A DNA stretch of 64,000 nucleotides from Neisseriaceae bacterium HSC-16F19. GTDB taxonomy: Bacteria > Pseudomonadota > Gammaproteobacteria > Burkholderiales > Neisseriaceae. Where the stretch lies: assembly GCF_024171525.1 (NCBI RefSeq), contig NZ_JALJZY010000012.1:1-64000 (forward strand), written 5' to 3'. The notes beneath the pieces were generated by a model. It was not told the DNA's origin. It did not search any database and was given only the letters and a program-made list of their open reading frames with translations. Positions 7,400 through 18,296 of the stretch are shown here, one piece after another. Both the position numbers and the translations under genes were made by a program. Position 1 is the first letter of the stretch; every line of letters starts with the position of its first letter.

Positions 7400-9295
7400 A
7401 TGATTTACCCGAAAACCTATGATGTCATCGTGGTCGGCGGCGGCCATGCCGGTACCGAGGCGGCGCTGGCCGCGGCGCGCATGGGCGCACAGACCCTGTT
7501 GCTCACCCACAATATCGAAACACTGGGGCAAATGTCCTGCAATCCGTCCATCGGCGGCATCGGCAAGGGGCATCTGGTGCGCGAAGTCGATGCGCTCGGC
7601 GGTGCCATGGCGCTGGCCACCGATATGTCCGGCATCCAGTTTCGCCGCCTCAACGCCAGCAAAGGCGCGGCGGTGCGTGCCACCCGCGCCCAGGCCGACC
7701 GGGTGCTTTACAAAGCCGCCATCCGCGAGATGCTGGAAAACCAGCCCAATCTGGAACTGTTCCAGCAGGCGGTGGAAGACATCACCGTGGCAGGAGAGCG
7801 TGTTTCCGGGGTTAAAACCGCCATGGGCGTCGAATTCAAAGCCCGGGCCGTGGTGCTGACCGCAGGCACGTTTTTGGCGGGCAAAATTCATATCGGTCTG
7901 GAAAACTATGCCGGCGGCCGTGCCGGCGATCCGGCGGCGCAGGGGCTTTCAGGCAGCCTGAAAGAACTCAAGCTGCCGGTGGCACGTTTGAAAACCGGCA
8001 CGCCGCCGCGCATCGACGGACGCAGCATCGATTTTTCCCACCTGACCGAACAACCGGGCGACACCCCGGTGCCGGTGTTTTCCGTGCGCGGCAACGCGGC
8101 CATGCACCCGCGCCAGGTGAGCTGCTGGATTACCCACACCAATAGCCAAACCCACGACATCATCCGCTCCGGTTTCGACCGCAGCCCCATGTTTACCGGC
8201 AAAATCGAAGGCGTGGGGCCGCGTTACTGCCCGTCCATCGAAGACAAAATCAACCGCTTTGCCGACAAAGACAGCCACCAGATTTTTCTGGAGCCCGAGG
8301 GCCTGAATACCCACGAATACTACCCCAACGGCATTTCCACCAGCCTGCCTTTCGACATCCAAATCGCGCTGGTGCGCTCCATGACCGGTCTGGAAAACGC
8401 CCACATCCTGCGCCCCGGCTATGCCATCGAATACGATTATTTCGACCCGCGCAATCTCAAGGCCAGCTTGGAAACCAAAACCGTGGCGGGCCTGTTTTTC
8501 GCCGGACAAATCAACGGCACCACCGGCTATGAAGAAGCCGCCGCCCAAGGCCTGCTGGCCGGAGCCAACGCGGTGCAGTATGTGCGCGAACAAGAGCCGC
8601 TGCTGCTGCGGCGCGAGCAGGCTTATCTGGGCGTGCTGGTGGACGATTTGATTACCAAGGGCGTGAACGAGCCTTACCGCATGTTCACCAGCCGCGCCGA
8701 ATACCGTTTGCAGCTGCGCGAAGACAATGCCGATATGCGCCTGACTGAAGACGGCCACCGCCTGGGGCTGGTGGGCGAAGCGCAATGGCGCGCTTTTAAC
8801 GAAAAGCGCGAAGCCATAGAGCGCGAAATCCAGCGTCTGAAAAGCACCTGGTACACCCCGCACAAGCTGCCGGAAAGCGAACAGCTGCGCGTGCTGGGAC
8901 AAAAGCTGGCGCGCGAAGCCAATTTGCACGATTTGTTACGCCGCCCCAATCTCGATTACCCCACGCTGATGACCCTGCCCGATGCCCGCCCCGAAGCGGA
9001 TTTGGCCGCAGACGTGGCCGAACAGGTGGAGATACAGGTCAAATACCAAGGCTATATCAACCGCCAGAATGAAGAAATCGAAGGCCGCCGCGATTTGGAA
9101 AGCCTGCGGCTGCCTGAAAACATCGATTACGCCAAGGTGAAAGGTCTGTCGGCGGAAGTGCAGCAGAAACTCAACCAACACCGCCCCGAAACCGTGGGCC
9201 AGGCATCGCGCATTTCCGGCGTCACCCCCGCCGCCGTGGCCTTGCTGATGGTGCATTTGAAACGCGGTTTTAAGGATGCGCAGGCGCAGGGATAG
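7400..9295 (+). CDS. mnmG: tRNA uridine-5-carboxymethylaminomethyl modification enzyme MnmG
   Basis: The 631-residue flavoprotein begins with the FAD-binding [10 protein letters not shown] motif and has the family blocks [16 protein letters not shown] and [14 protein letters not shown], with a C-terminal helical domain. With MnmE it installs the cmnm5 group on U34 of tRNAs that read two-codon boxes. Full length for the family (formerly GidA). It stands alone between repeat clusters; no mnmE is in the window. Confidence 0.97.
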   Translation: MIYPKTYDVIVVGGGHAGTEAALAAARMGAQTLLLTHNIETLGQMSCNPSIGGIGKGHLVREVDALGGAMALATDMSGIQFRRLNASKGAAVRATRAQADRVLYKAAIREMLENQPNLELFQQAVEDITVAGERVSGVKTAMGVEFKARAVVLTAGTFLAGKIHIGLENYAGGRAGDPAAQGLSGSLKELKLPVARLKTGTPPRIDGRSIDFSHLTEQPGDTPVPVFSVRGNAAMHPRQVSCWITHTNSQTHDIIRSGFDRSPMFTGKIEGVGPRYCPSIEDKINRFADKDSHQIFLEPEGLNTHEYYPNGISTSLPFDIQIALVRSMTGLENAHILRPGYAIEYDYFDPRNLKASLETKTVAGLFFAGQINGTTGYEEAAAQGLLAGANAVQYVREQEPLLLRREQAYLGVLVDDLITKGVNEPYRMFTSRAEYRLQLREDNADMRLTEDGHRLGLVGEAQWRAFNEKREAIEREIQRLKSTWYTPHKLPESEQLRVLGQKLAREANLHDLLRRPNLDYPTLMTLPDARPEADLAADVAEQVEIQVKYQGYINRQNEEIEGRRDLESLRLPENIDYAKVKGLSAEVQQKLNQHRPETVGQASRISGVTPAAVALLMVHLKRGFKDAQAQG

Positions 9296-9307
9296 GCTGC
9301 GTATGAG

Positions 9308-9745
9308 GTAGGGGCGGGTTTTACAGCCTCCCGTTCTGCCAGGCACGGTAGGTTTTTGACGCGTCGGCTCGGAGAGCCGACCTACCCGTAATGCATCATG
9401 CGCAGCAGGGCGTAGCAGTGTGTAGGTTGGGTCGTCAGACCCAACAGATCCCAATTGTTTTTAGGTAATGTTGGGTTTGCAACCCAACCTACAGCTTTGA
9501 TGGTGTGCGTATGGTGCAGACTTTGAATCAAGATCCTGCGACTGGCGCGCAGGATGACAGCAGCCCGTCATTCTGCGCGTAGCGATAGCGGAGTCGCAGA
9601 ATCTGTTTGTAGGTTGGGTCGTTAGACCCAACGATCCTTAATTGTTTGGCCAATGTTGGGTTTGCAACCCATCCTACAATAGGGCATAGCTTGGGTCATC
9701 AGCCCCAACAGTCTTACATTTTATTGGGTTTGCAACCCAAGCCAC
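9308..9745. repeat. Cluster of GTAGG palindromes and one RS repeat
   Basis: The space after mnmG holds units of the GGGGCGGG, GTCGGCTC and GTTGGGT types (for example around 9350-9386, 9421-9493, 9609-9678 and 9700-9740) plus one RS repeat at 9530-9604, which has a GATCCTGCGACT half and a GTCATTCTGCGCG half. No ORF or promoter is convincing. Confidence 0.75.
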
Positions 9746-9775
9746 ACAGCTACCTGAAAAGCCATCCCACAAACC

Positions 9776-10495
9776 ATGCTCACCGAATTCATCCTCACCC
9801 TCAGCAATCTGGCCACTTCGCTGCTCACCGGCATTACCGGCTTGGGTGGCGGTATGATTTTGCTGGGCCTGATGCCGCTGTTTTTACCGGCGGCGGCGAT
9901 TGTGCCGGTACACGGGGTCACCCAATTGGCGGCCAATGCCAGCCGTGCCTGGTTTGGGCGCGATGCGCTGGAATGGCGTTATTTCCGCCCGTTTCTTGTC
10001 GGCTCGCTCGCGGGTATTGCGGTCTTCGGCGTGGCGGTGCATTGGGTCAATCTGGATTGGATTCCGCTGTTTATCGGCATTTATATCCTGTTGCTGCAAT
10101 GGGCGCCTCGGCTGATACGTCTGATGCAGCGGCTGGAAAACTTTTATGTGTGCGGCTTTATCCAGACCGGCCTGGGTCTGTTTGTCGGCGCGCCGGGACC
10201 TTTGGCGATTGCCATGCTCAACCGGCGCTACGACAACAAGCACATGGTGGTGAGCGTGGGCGCGCTGATGATGTCGGTGGTGCATTTCGCCAAATTGCCG
10301 GTATATCTGTCGCTGGGTTTTTCCTTTGCCGAATACGGCTTGCTGATGGCATGGATGGTAGCGGCCTCCATCGCCGGTTCGTGGTTGGGGGTGCGTCTGC
10401 GCCACCGTTTCCCCATGCCGTGGCTGGCGAAAATTCTGCCGTGGCTGCTGACGGCGATTGCACTGAAACTGATTGTGACGATGTTGTTTTTCTAA
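9776..10495 (+). CDS. TauE/SafE family sulfite exporter-like membrane protein
   Basis: A 239-residue protein with about seven hydrophobic segments and the family features GITGLGGGMILLGLMPLF near residues 18-36 and GLFVGAPGPLAIAMLN near 143-158. TauE/SafE proteins move small anions such as sulfite or sulfoacetate across the inner membrane; the substrate here is unknown. No clear Shine-Dalgarno precedes the ATG, and the gene is alone. Confidence 0.85.
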   Translation: MLTEFILTLSNLATSLLTGITGLGGGMILLGLMPLFLPAAAIVPVHGVTQLAANASRAWFGRDALEWRYFRPFLVGSLAGIAVFGVAVHWVNLDWIPLFIGIYILLLQWAPRLIRLMQRLENFYVCGFIQTGLGLFVGAPGPLAIAMLNRRYDNKHMVVSVGALMMSVVHFAKLPVYLSLGFSFAEYGLLMAWMVAASIAGSWLGVRLRHRFPMPWLAKILPWLLTAIALKLIVTMLFF

Positions 10496-10584
10496 GGCGC
10501 AACACTGCTTTTCAGGCAGCCTCAAATGCTGTTCAATACATGGAAAGGATGTTTCAGGCAGCCCAAACGGGCGGTAAAAACGGT

Positions 10585-10590
10585 TATAAT
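10585..10590 (+). promoter_or_regulatory. Likely -10 element of fba
   Basis: A perfect TATAAT lies 36 bp before the fba start. No good -35 hexamer is seen 17 bp upstream, so the promoter may rely on an activator or on sequence context. Confidence 0.45.
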
Positions 10591-10625
10591 CGCCGCCGAC
10601 TGTAACCGATACTTTGGAGCACACC

Positions 10626-11690
<1,065 letters not shown>

Positions 11691-11696
11691 GATATA

Positions 11697-11731
11697 TGTT
11701 TTCAGGCAGCCCGAGGCTGCCTGAAAACATA
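11697..11731 (+). terminator. fba terminator made of two facing uptake sequences
   Basis: ATGTTTTCAGGCAGCC and GGCTGCCTGAAAACAT pair perfectly around CGA, 7 bp past the fba stop. Confidence 0.85.
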
Positions 11732-11805
11732 TCTGCAAGCGTTATGACACTTCTTAAGTGTGCAATACCGACGCTGTGGCGGACATTGCCCTGTAGGGAG
11801 AACCC

Positions 11806-12414
11806 ATGAACAACAGCCAAACCCATTTTGATCAAAGCGCCGCCGATTGGGATGCGCGCCCTTTGTCGCGCCAGTTGGCGGTGGTGCCGGAGCGCCTGTT
11901 GGCGGCGGTGCCGTTTGCGCCTGAGGATACGGTGCTGGATTTCGGTGCCGGTACCGGTTTGCTGGCCACGGCGCTGGCGCCGAAAGTGGCCGAGGTGCAT
12001 GCGCTGGACAGCTCGGCAGAAATGCTCAAGGTGCTGGCAGGCAAAGGCTTTGCCAATATCCGCACTTTGAACCAGGATATATTTGCCGGACTGCCGCAAC
12101 ACTATCAGGCGGTGGTCAGCTGCATGGCGCTGCACCATGTGGCCGATACCGCCGCGCTGTTGCGGGTATTTGCCGCTGCCTTGCAGCCGCAGGGGCGTTT
12201 GGCCTTGGTGGATTTGTTTGCCGAAGACGGCAGCTTCCACGGCGACAATGTGGCCAAAGGGGTGCAGCATTTCGGCTTCGAGCCGGATGTGTTGCGGGCG
12301 CAGGCCCAGGCGGCGGGTTTTGCCGAGGTGGGGTTTAGTGAAATCGTGTCTTTGCGCCAGACCAATGGGCGTGATTATCCGCTGTTTTTAATGCAGGCGG
12401 TTAAGGCTGCATGA
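11806..12414 (+). CDS. Class I SAM-dependent methyltransferase
   Basis: The 202-residue protein has the SAM-binding motif I VLDFGAGTGLLA at 43-54, an acidic residue ending strand 2 (HALDSSAEML) and a C-terminal fold like UbiE/small-molecule methyltransferases. GGAG precedes the start. The substrate is not evident. It stands alone between two uptake-sequence terminators. Confidence 0.85.
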   Translation: MNNSQTHFDQSAADWDARPLSRQLAVVPERLLAAVPFAPEDTVLDFGAGTGLLATALAPKVAEVHALDSSAEMLKVLAGKGFANIRTLNQDIFAGLPQHYQAVVSCMALHHVADTAALLRVFAAALQPQGRLALVDLFAEDGSFHGDNVAKGVQHFGFEPDVLRAQAQAAGFAEVGFSEIVSLRQTNGRDYPLFLMQAVKAA

Positions 12415-12428
12415 GATTTCCATCCAAT

Positions 12429-12463
12429 AAAAAACCGTTTCAGGCTGCCTGAAACGGTTTTTT
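12429..12463. terminator. Bidirectional terminator between convergent genes
   Basis: AAAAAACCG and CGGTTTTTT arms flank TTTCAGGCTGCCTGAAA. T runs exist on both strands, serving the methyltransferase (+) and the flavin reductase (-). Confidence 0.85.
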
Positions 12464-12477
12464 GTTGTCGGTGCGTA

Positions 12478-12984
12478 TTACACATGGTCCACAGAGGCAA
12501 AATGGCGGCGGAAATACAACAGCCCGCATTCGGCCTGCGGATTGACGTGGATGTGTTCCACGGCCATATAAAACACAGTGTGGGTGCCGATGTCGGCATG
12601 GTCGGTGATGCGGCCGCTCAGGTGCGCCAGTGCGCCTTCCAAGTGCGGCAGACCGTCGGGGCCGGTAAACCACGTGTTTTGCAAAAAGCGTTCGGCATGG
12701 CCCAGATTGGTAAAGCCGGCAAAATGCTCGGCCACATCCTGCTGGTGGGCGGCGAGCACGTTGACACAGACACGGCCGTTGGCAATCACCAGCGGGCGGA
12801 TGACGGTTTCGCGGTTGATGCACAAGACCAGGGTGGGCGGATTGTCGCTGACGCTGGTGACGGCGGTCATGGTGATGCCGTGCGGGCCGTCGGCACCGTC
12901 GGTGCTGACCACATGCACGCCGGAGGCTACGGTGGCCATGGCGTTGCGATAAGGCTGGGAGAGGGGATGTTGCTGTTCGGACAT
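12478..12984 (-). CDS. Flavin reductase family protein (HpaC/RutF-like)
   Basis: A 168-residue flavin-reductase-like domain: MATVASGVHVVSTDG near the N-terminus, GITMTAVTSVS and NGRVCVNVLAAHQ. Such proteins reduce FMN or FAD with NAD(P)H for a partner monooxygenase. No monooxygenase gene is near. In pathogenic Neisseria a similar gene sits beside farR, as here, but whether FarR controls it is not shown by the sequence. Confidence 0.85.
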   Translation of the reverse strand: MSEQQHPLSQPYRNAMATVASGVHVVSTDGADGPHGITMTAVTSVSDNPPTLVLCINRETVIRPLVIANGRVCVNVLAAHQQDVAEHFAGFTNLGHAERFLQNTWFTGPDGLPHLEGALAHLSGRITDHADIGTHTVFYMAVEHIHVNPQAECGLLYFRRHFASVDHV

Positions 12985-13012
12985 GATGTGTGTTGGTTGG
13001 GCGTGAGGGATG

Positions 13013-13041
13013 TTTTCAGGCAGCCTTAAGGCTGCCTGAAT
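13013..13041 (-). terminator. Uptake-sequence hairpin after farR
   Basis: TTTTCAGGCAGCCTT and AAGGCTGCCTGAA face each other between the farR stop (13051) and the flavin-reductase start (12984). Confidence 0.75.
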
Positions 13042-13050
13042 GTGTTGGGT

Positions 13051-13503
13051 TTAAGCCGGGTCGTCGTTTTTCTGTTCGCCGGCAGCGGCGGTAAATTCGT
13101 GCAGCAGGGCATGCAGCTGTTGCAGTTTGTCGGCGCCGAAGCGCTCTTCCAAAACATCGTAGCGGCCGTCTACGCGGTGGCAGAATTCCTCATACAGGAT
13201 CTCGCCTTCACGGGTGAGCTTGAGGAAAACACGGCGTTGGTCGTTGGAAGGTTTCAAGCGCACCACTTGGCCGGCTTTTTCCAGCCGGGTCAGAATGCCG
13301 GTAAGGCTGGGGCGCAAAATACAGGCCTGCTCCGCCAAGTCCTGAAAGTCCATGGTGCCGTTTTCGGCCAACAGACGGATGATGCGCCATTGCTGGTCTG
13401 TGAGGCCGACCTCGTTGAGCATGGGGCGGAAATGCGACATCAATGTTTCACGCGCCTGAATCAGCGTGATATTGAGCGACATGTGTTTGGGCGGAGTAAC
13501 CAT
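13051..13503 (-). CDS. farR: MarR-family regulator FarR (HpaR-like)
   Basis: A 150-residue winged-helix protein very close to neisserial FarR: INITLIQARETLM, TDQQWRIIRLLAENGTMDFQ and the recognition region LRPSLTGILTRLEKAGQVVR. In N. gonorrhoeae FarR represses the farAB fatty-acid efflux genes, and in meningococci it also represses nadA; its own targets here are unknown. AAAGGA 7 bp before ATG 13503 sets the start; an upstream frame to 13530 lacks support. Confidence 0.9.
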   Translation of the reverse strand: MVTPPKHMSLNITLIQARETLMSHFRPMLNEVGLTDQQWRIIRLLAENGTMDFQDLAEQACILRPSLTGILTRLEKAGQVVRLKPSNDQRRVFLKLTREGEILYEEFCHRVDGRYDVLEERFGADKLQQLHALLHEFTAAAGEQKNDDPA

Positions 13504-13709
13504 GATTTTCCTTTGTTTCCCAACCTGCACAAGATGTGTACAGGCCGCAGCTTATAGTTTTAAGGGTGTCGGTGCAGGCCGCATATACACCGTTGCACAG
13601 CATTTTACCCAAGCCCGGACAGAAAAGAAATACAAAGGCAAAGAAATGTAAATTTATTGCGCGGTGTCAGTGCAAACGGCTGTTCAGGCAGCCCCAACAG
13701 CCCTTGGCA

Positions 13710-13910
13710 TCATTCCGCCTCGTTAATCCACGCCTGTTGGATGGCTTCCAGAATGCGTTCGCCGCAGCGTGCCGGATCATCGTCGAAATCGGGCAGGGCC
13801 AGCACCCAGTCGCGCAGTTGGGTAAAGCGCACGGTGCGCGGGTCTACGCTGTCGCCGTGCAAGTCATACAATTCTTCGGCTATGCGTTGGCTGTCGGTCC
13901 ATTTCATCAT
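13710..13910 (-). CDS. iscX: Iron-sulfur cluster assembly protein IscX
   Basis: A 66-residue acidic protein matching IscX (YfhJ): MKWTDSQRIAEELYD, DPRTVRFTQLRDWV and DFDDDPARCGERILEAI. IscX binds IscS and tunes iron delivery. TAAGGAG precedes the ATG pair (13905 or 13910). It is the distal isc gene on the minus strand, as in E. coli, but 237 bp from fdx with a repeat between. Confidence 0.95.
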   Translation of the reverse strand: MMKWTDSQRIAEELYDLHGDSVDPRTVRFTQLRDWVLALPDFDDDPARCGERILEAIQQAWINEAE

Positions 13911-13996
13911 CTGCTCCTTAATATGGCCGCATCGGGCGGCGGGGTGGGTTGGTCGTTACGTTGGTTCCAAGCGGTTATTCTGTTTTTCAGGCAGCC

Positions 13997-14110
13997 TGGA
14001 TGCAGTTCAAGGCGTAGCAGCACAGTGAGCGCAGACATATCAAATAGATAGGCAAGTAAGCGGGCAGCGCACAACGCAGAAATGCGCCGCAGATGGGGAT
14101 TTGCAAAGGT
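13997..14110. repeat. Dispersed repeat (TGGATGCAGTTCAAGG type), copy 1
   Basis: TGGATGCAGTTCAAGGCGTA begins a stretch that recurs at 38483-38618. Both copies share GCGCAGA, ATATCA, ATAGATAGGCAAG and end near ATGCGCCGCAGATGGGG. It fills the iscX-fdx gap and codes for nothing convincing. Confidence 0.7.
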
Positions 14111-14147
14111 TTCAGGCTGCCTGAAAACAGGGGTGCGGTATCTTAAA

Positions 14148-14489
14148 TCAGTGATGTTCGCGGGCGTGGTTGATGGTGTATTTGGGGATTTCCACCACCA
14201 GGTCTTCATCGGCCACACAGGCTTGGCAGCTTAAGCGCGAGGTGGCTTCCAGGCCCCAGGCTTGGTCGAGCAGGTCTTCTTCGATGTCGTCGGCCTCATC
14301 GAGACTGTCGAAGCCTTGGCGGATAATCACATGGCAGGTGGTGCAGGCGCAGGAGCGCTCGCAGGCGTGCTCGATTTCGATGTCGTTTTCCAACAGCAGT
14401 TCGCAAATGTTTTTGCCGGTTTTGACGTTGTCAAACTCGCGGCCTTCGGGACAGAGTTCGGGGTGGGGGAGGATGGTGACTTTGGGCAT
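14148..14489 (-). CDS. fdx: ISC-type [2Fe-2S] ferredoxin
   Basis: The 113-residue protein has the cluster cysteines in CERSCACTTC and CQAC with the ISC-ferredoxin context. It passes electrons to IscS/IscU during cluster assembly. The start MPKVTILPHPELCPEG at 14489 matches the family; the open frame further upstream is not needed. The hscA-fdx gap of 122 bp holds a GTGGGCAT palindrome and uptake sequences, so co-transcription is possible but looser than in E. coli. Confidence 0.96.
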   Translation of the reverse strand: MPKVTILPHPELCPEGREFDNVKTGKNICELLLENDIEIEHACERSCACTTCHVIIRQGFDSLDEADDIEEDLLDQAWGLEATSRLSCQACVADEDLVVEIPKYTINHAREHH

Positions 14490-14611
14490 GGTGTGTTTCG
14501 TTGGTTTATATAAAGTGGTTGGTGTGGGGCTGCCTGAAAAGCGGAGGGTGTCATGGTGGGCATGAATGCCCACTCTACGGCAGGTATCTATCAAGGCTGC
14601 CTGAAAACCGT

Positions 14612-16474
14612 TCAGCTTTCCAATTCTTCAATATTTTTGCCTTGCAGCACCCGCTGGATATTGCGGTTCATGCGGCGGGCGGCGAAGGTGTCGGTAGCCT
14701 GGCCCAGCGCTTGCACGGCTTGGCGGATGGTGTCGGCATCGCCGTGCGCTAATTGTTGGGCGGTGTCGGCCAGGGCTTGATCGATATTTTGGCGTTCGGC
14801 TTCATCCAGCAAATCACCGTCCAGCGCCAGTGCCGCCTGCACCGCTTCCAACAGCCCTTGGGCTTCGATCGCGGCTTCGGCGCGGGCGCGGGCTTGGGCG
14901 TCGTCTTGGGCGTGCTGCATGCTGTCTTTGAGCATGCGGGTAATGGTGTCGTCGTCCAAGCCGTAAGACGGTTTGACTTCGATTTGCGCCTGCACGCCGG
15001 TGGTTTGTTCGCGTGCGGACACCGACAGCAGGCCGTCGGCATCCACTTGGAAGGTGACGCGGATGCGCGCGGCGCCGGCCACCATGGGCGGAATGCCGCG
15101 CAGGGTGAATTTGGCCAGGCTGCGGCAATCGGCCACCAGCTCGCGCTCGCCCTGCACCACATGGATGGTCATGGCGGTTTGGCCGTCTTTAAAGGTGGTG
15201 AATTCCTGGGCGCGGGCGGTGGGCAGGGTGCTGTTGCGGGGGATGACTTTTTCCGCGAGGCCGCCATAGGTTTCCAAGCCCAGCGACAAAGGAGTTACAT
15301 CCAAGAGCAGCCATTCGTCGGCGCTTTTGTTGCCGGCCAGCACATTGGCCTGCATGGCCGCGCCCAAGGCCACCACTTCGTCGGGATTGAGGTTGGTGAG
15401 CGGGGTTTGGCCGAAGAAAGTGGTCACTGCTTGGCGGATATGCGGCATGCGCGTGGCGCCGCCCACCAGAATTACGCCCTGAATACCGGCCTTGCCGACA
15501 CCGGCGTCTTTAAGTGCCTGTTTGATGGGCTCCAGGGTTTTGGCCACCAGATGCTGGGTGAGGTTGTGGAACTCTTCGCGGCGGATGGTGGCGGAAACGT
15601 CCCGGCCGTCGGACAGGGTGGCTTGGATGGTGGCGCTCTCGTCGGTGGTGAGGCTTTCCTTGGCGGCGCGCGCCAAGCCCAGCAGCAATTGATGGTCTTG
15701 TTCGTTCAGCTGCGACAGGCCGCATTGGCTGAGCAGATGGCAGAACAGGCGGTGGTCGAAATCGTCGCCGCCCAGCGCGCTGTTGCCGCCGGTGGCCTTG
15801 ACTTCAAACAGACCTTGCGACAGCTGCAAAATAGACACGTCAAAAGTGCCGCCGCCCAAGTCGTATACCGCAAACGTGCCTTCGGCGCGGTTGTCCAAAC
15901 CATAGGCGATGGCGGCGGCGGTGGGTTCGTTGAGCAGGCGCAAAACATTGATGCCCGCCAGGCGGGCGGCGTCTTTGGTGGCTTGGCGTTGGGCGTCGTC
16001 GAAATAGGCGGGTACGGTGATGACCGCGCCGGTAAGCTCGCCGCCCAGGCTGTCTTCGGCGCGTTGGCGCAGGGCGCGCAGGATTTCGGCCGACACTTCG
16101 ATGGGAGTCTTGTCGCCCTGGCGGGTGGCCAAGGTGACCACGGCATCGCCGTGGCCGAAGCGGTAAGGCAGCTGGTCGCGGGCAATGTCGTCCAAGCTGC
16201 GGCCAATCAGGCGTTTGGCGGAGGAAATGGTATTGAGCGGGTCGATTTTCTGTGCTTTTAAAGCATCGTGGCCGACATCGACGGCGCCGTCGGAGAGATA
16301 GCGCACCACGGAAGGCAGACCGTTGCGGCCTTGTGCATCGGGCAGGCAGACGGCGCTGCCGCTTCTGACGGTGGCCACCAGGCTGTTGGTGGTGCCCAAA
16401 TCAATGCCCACGGCCAGACGGTGCTGGTGCGGGGCGGCGGATAAACCGGGTTCGGCAATTTGCAATAAAGCCAT
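14612..16474 (-). CDS. hscA: Hsp70-type chaperone HscA
   Basis: A 620-residue Hsp70 protein: ATPase motifs [13 protein letters not shown] near 23-35 and [13 protein letters not shown], with a substrate-binding domain from about residue 385. HscA with HscB releases the cluster from IscU by binding its LPPVK motif, which is present in the IscU at 18837. Length matches HscA rather than DnaK. It lies between hscB and fdx, but a 384-bp repeat-rich gap separates it from hscB. Confidence 0.97.
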   Translation of the reverse strand: MALLQIAEPGLSAAPHQHRLAVGIDLGTTNSLVATVRSGSAVCLPDAQGRNGLPSVVRYLSDGAVDVGHDALKAQKIDPLNTISSAKRLIGRSLDDIARDQLPYRFGHGDAVVTLATRQGDKTPIEVSAEILRALRQRAEDSLGGELTGAVITVPAYFDDAQRQATKDAARLAGINVLRLLNEPTAAAIAYGLDNRAEGTFAVYDLGGGTFDVSILQLSQGLFEVKATGGNSALGGDDFDHRLFCHLLSQCGLSQLNEQDHQLLLGLARAAKESLTTDESATIQATLSDGRDVSATIRREEFHNLTQHLVAKTLEPIKQALKDAGVGKAGIQGVILVGGATRMPHIRQAVTTFFGQTPLTNLNPDEVVALGAAMQANVLAGNKSADEWLLLDVTPLSLGLETYGGLAEKVIPRNSTLPTARAQEFTTFKDGQTAMTIHVVQGERELVADCRSLAKFTLRGIPPMVAGAARIRVTFQVDADGLLSVSAREQTTGVQAQIEVKPSYGLDDDTITRMLKDSMQHAQDDAQARARAEAAIEAQGLLEAVQAALALDGDLLDEAERQNIDQALADTAQQLAHGDADTIRQAVQALGQATDTFAARRMNRNIQRVLQGKNIEELES

Positions 16475-16559
16475 AAAGAGACGTTCTTTCAGTATTGGTG
16501 CGGCGGGCGCGTTTTAACACAAACGGCCGGTTTTGTCTGGTTTGTGATGACGGCCGACC

Positions 16560-16848
16560 GGGTCATTCTGCGCGTAGCGTAGCGGAGTCGCAGAATCTGT
16601 TTTTCAGGCAGCCTTTACGGTAGCCGCAACAGGATTGCTATCTATGCGATTTTGTCGGTACAAATGTCAAACCTGTACAAGATCCTGCGACTGCGCGCAG
16701 GATGACCAGCAATCTGTCATTCTGCGTGCAGCGTAGCGGAGTCGCAGAATCTGTTTTTCAGGCAGCCTTTACGATAGCCGCAACAGTCGTAGGTTGGGTT
16801 GTAAACCCAACATATGTAAACACCGTTGGGTCTGCGACCCAACCTACA
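16560..16848. repeat. RS repeats and GTAGG palindromes between hscB and hscA
   Basis: Two GTCATTCTGCGCG...GCAGAATCTGTTTTTCAGGCAGCC copies (16550-16615 and 16718-16770) bracket a GATCCTGCGACTGCGCGCAG half at 16680-16700. A GTAGGTTGGGT...ACCCAACCTAC pair follows at 16789-16848. No gene is seen in 16475-16858. The cluster may separate hscA from hscB transcription. Confidence 0.75.
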
Positions 16849-16858
16849 GCTGTAAGCT

Positions 16859-17356
16859 TTACGGCAAAGCTGCCTGAATTTCCTGTTGCAGCTTGTTTAA
16901 AAAACGGCCTTGGCGCACCAGGACGGCGGCGGCATCGTGTTGCCCGGCAGCGAAGGCGGCGCCCAGTTGCTGGTGCAGGCTGTCTTGGGCGGCGGCAATC
17001 TCGTTTTTCAGGGCCGTCAGCGCGTCGGCATCGCCGCGGCCGTCGTCCAAGGCTTCGCGCCATTCCATTTGCTGCATCAGAAATTCGGGGGCAAAGGCGG
17101 TGTGTTCGGGCGCATCGGCATCGATACCGTGTTCGCGCAACAGATAGGCGGCACGGTCTATGGGGCTTTTGAGCACGCGGTAGGCTTCGTTGACGGTGGC
17201 CGCCAGCATCATCGCCTGTTTTTGTTCAAAGGCATTGGCGGCGGCAAATTTGTCCGGGTGGCACTGGGCGGCCAGAGTGCGGTAATGTTGCGTCAGTTGC
17301 GCTTCGTCCACATCAAAGCGGTCAGGCAGGCGGAAAAGGTCGAAATATTGGCTCAT
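16859..17356 (-). CDS. hscB: J-domain co-chaperone HscB
   Basis: A 165-residue protein with an N-terminal J domain (HPDKF near residue 33, which holds the HPD that triggers HscA ATP hydrolysis) and a C-terminal helical IscU-binding domain. Length fits HscB. Encoded downstream of iscA but split from it by the opposite-strand arfA and palindromes. Confidence 0.96.
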   Translation of the reverse strand: MSQYFDLFRLPDRFDVDEAQLTQHYRTLAAQCHPDKFAAANAFEQKQAMMLAATVNEAYRVLKSPIDRAAYLLREHGIDADAPEHTAFAPEFLMQQMEWREALDDGRGDADALTALKNEIAAAQDSLHQQLGAAFAAGQHDAAAVLVRQGRFLNKLQQEIQAALP

Positions 17357-17424
17357 GCGGCTTGTGCTGGGTTGGTATGGGGGCGTATGATGCCGCCGGT
17401 TTTTTAATAATCGAAGGAAATCAA

Positions 17425-17610
17425 ATGGCTGAAAAGATACAACACAATAAAGGCACCATCCGCGACAATGCGGTTAAGGCGCTGGTCAAATCCAATGTGT
17501 TCCGCCACAAGGTGGAACGCCCCAAAAAAGGCAAGGGTAGCTACAACAGACAGGCTGCGAAAAAATGGCGGGACGGTAGTGATACTGTCCCGTTTTGTTT
17601 TGTGTCGTAG
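17425..17610 (+). CDS. arfA: Alternative ribosome-rescue factor ArfA
   Basis: A 61-residue basic protein: IQHNKGTIRDNAVKALVK followed by FRHKVERPKKGKGSYNRQ, the ArfA core. ArfA brings RF2 to ribosomes stuck on mRNAs lacking a stop codon. AAGGAAATCAA precedes ATG 17425. A strong terminator hairpin lies inside the coding region (17569-17600), so most mRNAs should end before the stop and be degraded by trans-translation; ArfA would then accumulate only when tmRNA fails, as described for other proteobacterial arfA genes. The UAG is itself part of a GTAGG palindrome. Confidence 0.9.
   Translation: MAEKIQHNKGTIRDNAVKALVKSNVFRHKVERPKKGKGSYNRQAAKKWRDGSDTVPFCFVS
17569..17600 (+). terminator. Intrinsic terminator inside arfA
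   Basis: CGGGACGGTA (17569-17578) pairs with TACTGTCCCG (17583-17592) around GTGA, followed by TTTTGTTTTG. The stop codon is only at 17608-17610, so transcripts ending here are non-stop. Confidence 0.85.
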
Positions 17611-17822
17611 GTCGGATTCTTGAATCCGACATTACAACCGTAGGTCGGCTCTCCGAGCCGACTTTGTGTTTTGTGTGTCGGCTCGGAGAGCCGACCTACC
17701 TGGTTTGTATTTTCAGGCAGCCTGAAAACAGCGTGGGTGTCGTAGGTCGGATTCTTGAATCCGACATCTGCGCAACGATGCTGAGGTTTGGACATTTTGT
17801 CGGATACAAGTATCCGATCTAC
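17607..17822. repeat. GTAGG palindrome cluster between arfA and iscA
   Basis: Units: GTAGGTCGGATTCTTGAATC at 17607, a GTAGGTCGGCTC...GAGCCGACCTAC pair at 17640-17699, another GTCGGATTC unit near 17740, and a GTCGGATAC...GTATCCGA unit near 17800. One copy supplies the arfA stop. No gene is present. Confidence 0.75.
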
Positions 17823-17879
17823 GCCTGCTTTGTGTTTCAGGCAGCCTGAAAGCCGTGGGGGCACAAGCACCTGCCTGAC

Positions 17880-18200
17880 TTAAACGTGGAAGCTCTCGCC
17901 GCAGCCGCACTCGTCTTTCACATTCGGGTTTTGGAATTTAAACCCTTCCTGCAAACCTTCTTTGGTGTAATCCAATTCGGTGCCGTCCAAGTACACATGG
18001 CTTTTCGGGTCCACCAGCACTTTGACACCATGGCCTTCAAAGACCAGGTCATCCGGGCCGACATCGTCGGCAAATTCAAGGGTGTAGGCCATGCCGGAAC
18101 AGCCGCTGGTTTTGACGCCTAAGCGGATGCCCACGCCTTTGCCGCGCTTGCTGATAAAGTTTTGAATATGCGCGGCGGCTTTTTCGGTGAGGGTAATCAT
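17880..18200 (-). CDS. iscA: A-type iron-sulfur carrier IscA
   Basis: The 106-residue protein has the three cluster cysteines as SGCSG near residue 34 and CGCG near 98-101. IscA carries clusters, mainly 4Fe-4S, to targets. AGGACAGAG lies before ATG 18200. A GTGGGCA palindrome pair separates it from the HhH gene upstream. Confidence 0.96.
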   Translation of the reverse strand: MITLTEKAAAHIQNFISKRGKGVGIRLGVKTSGCSGMAYTLEFADDVGPDDLVFEGHGVKVLVDPKSHVYLDGTELDYTKEGLQEGFKFQNPNVKDECGCGESFHV

Positions 18201-18221
18201 CTCTGTCCTTCTGACTCAAGC

Positions 18222-18296
18222 CTAGGGTGGGCATGCTTACCCACTATGGGCTTTTAAAACAAATATTTAAGTGGTGGGCAGGTATGCCCACCCTAC
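18222..18296. repeat. Paired GTGGGCAT palindromes
   Basis: TAGGGTGGGCATGCTTACCC and GGTGGGCAGGTATGCCCACC face each other between iscA and the HhH gene. A single related unit lies at 14552-14578. Confidence 0.7.
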
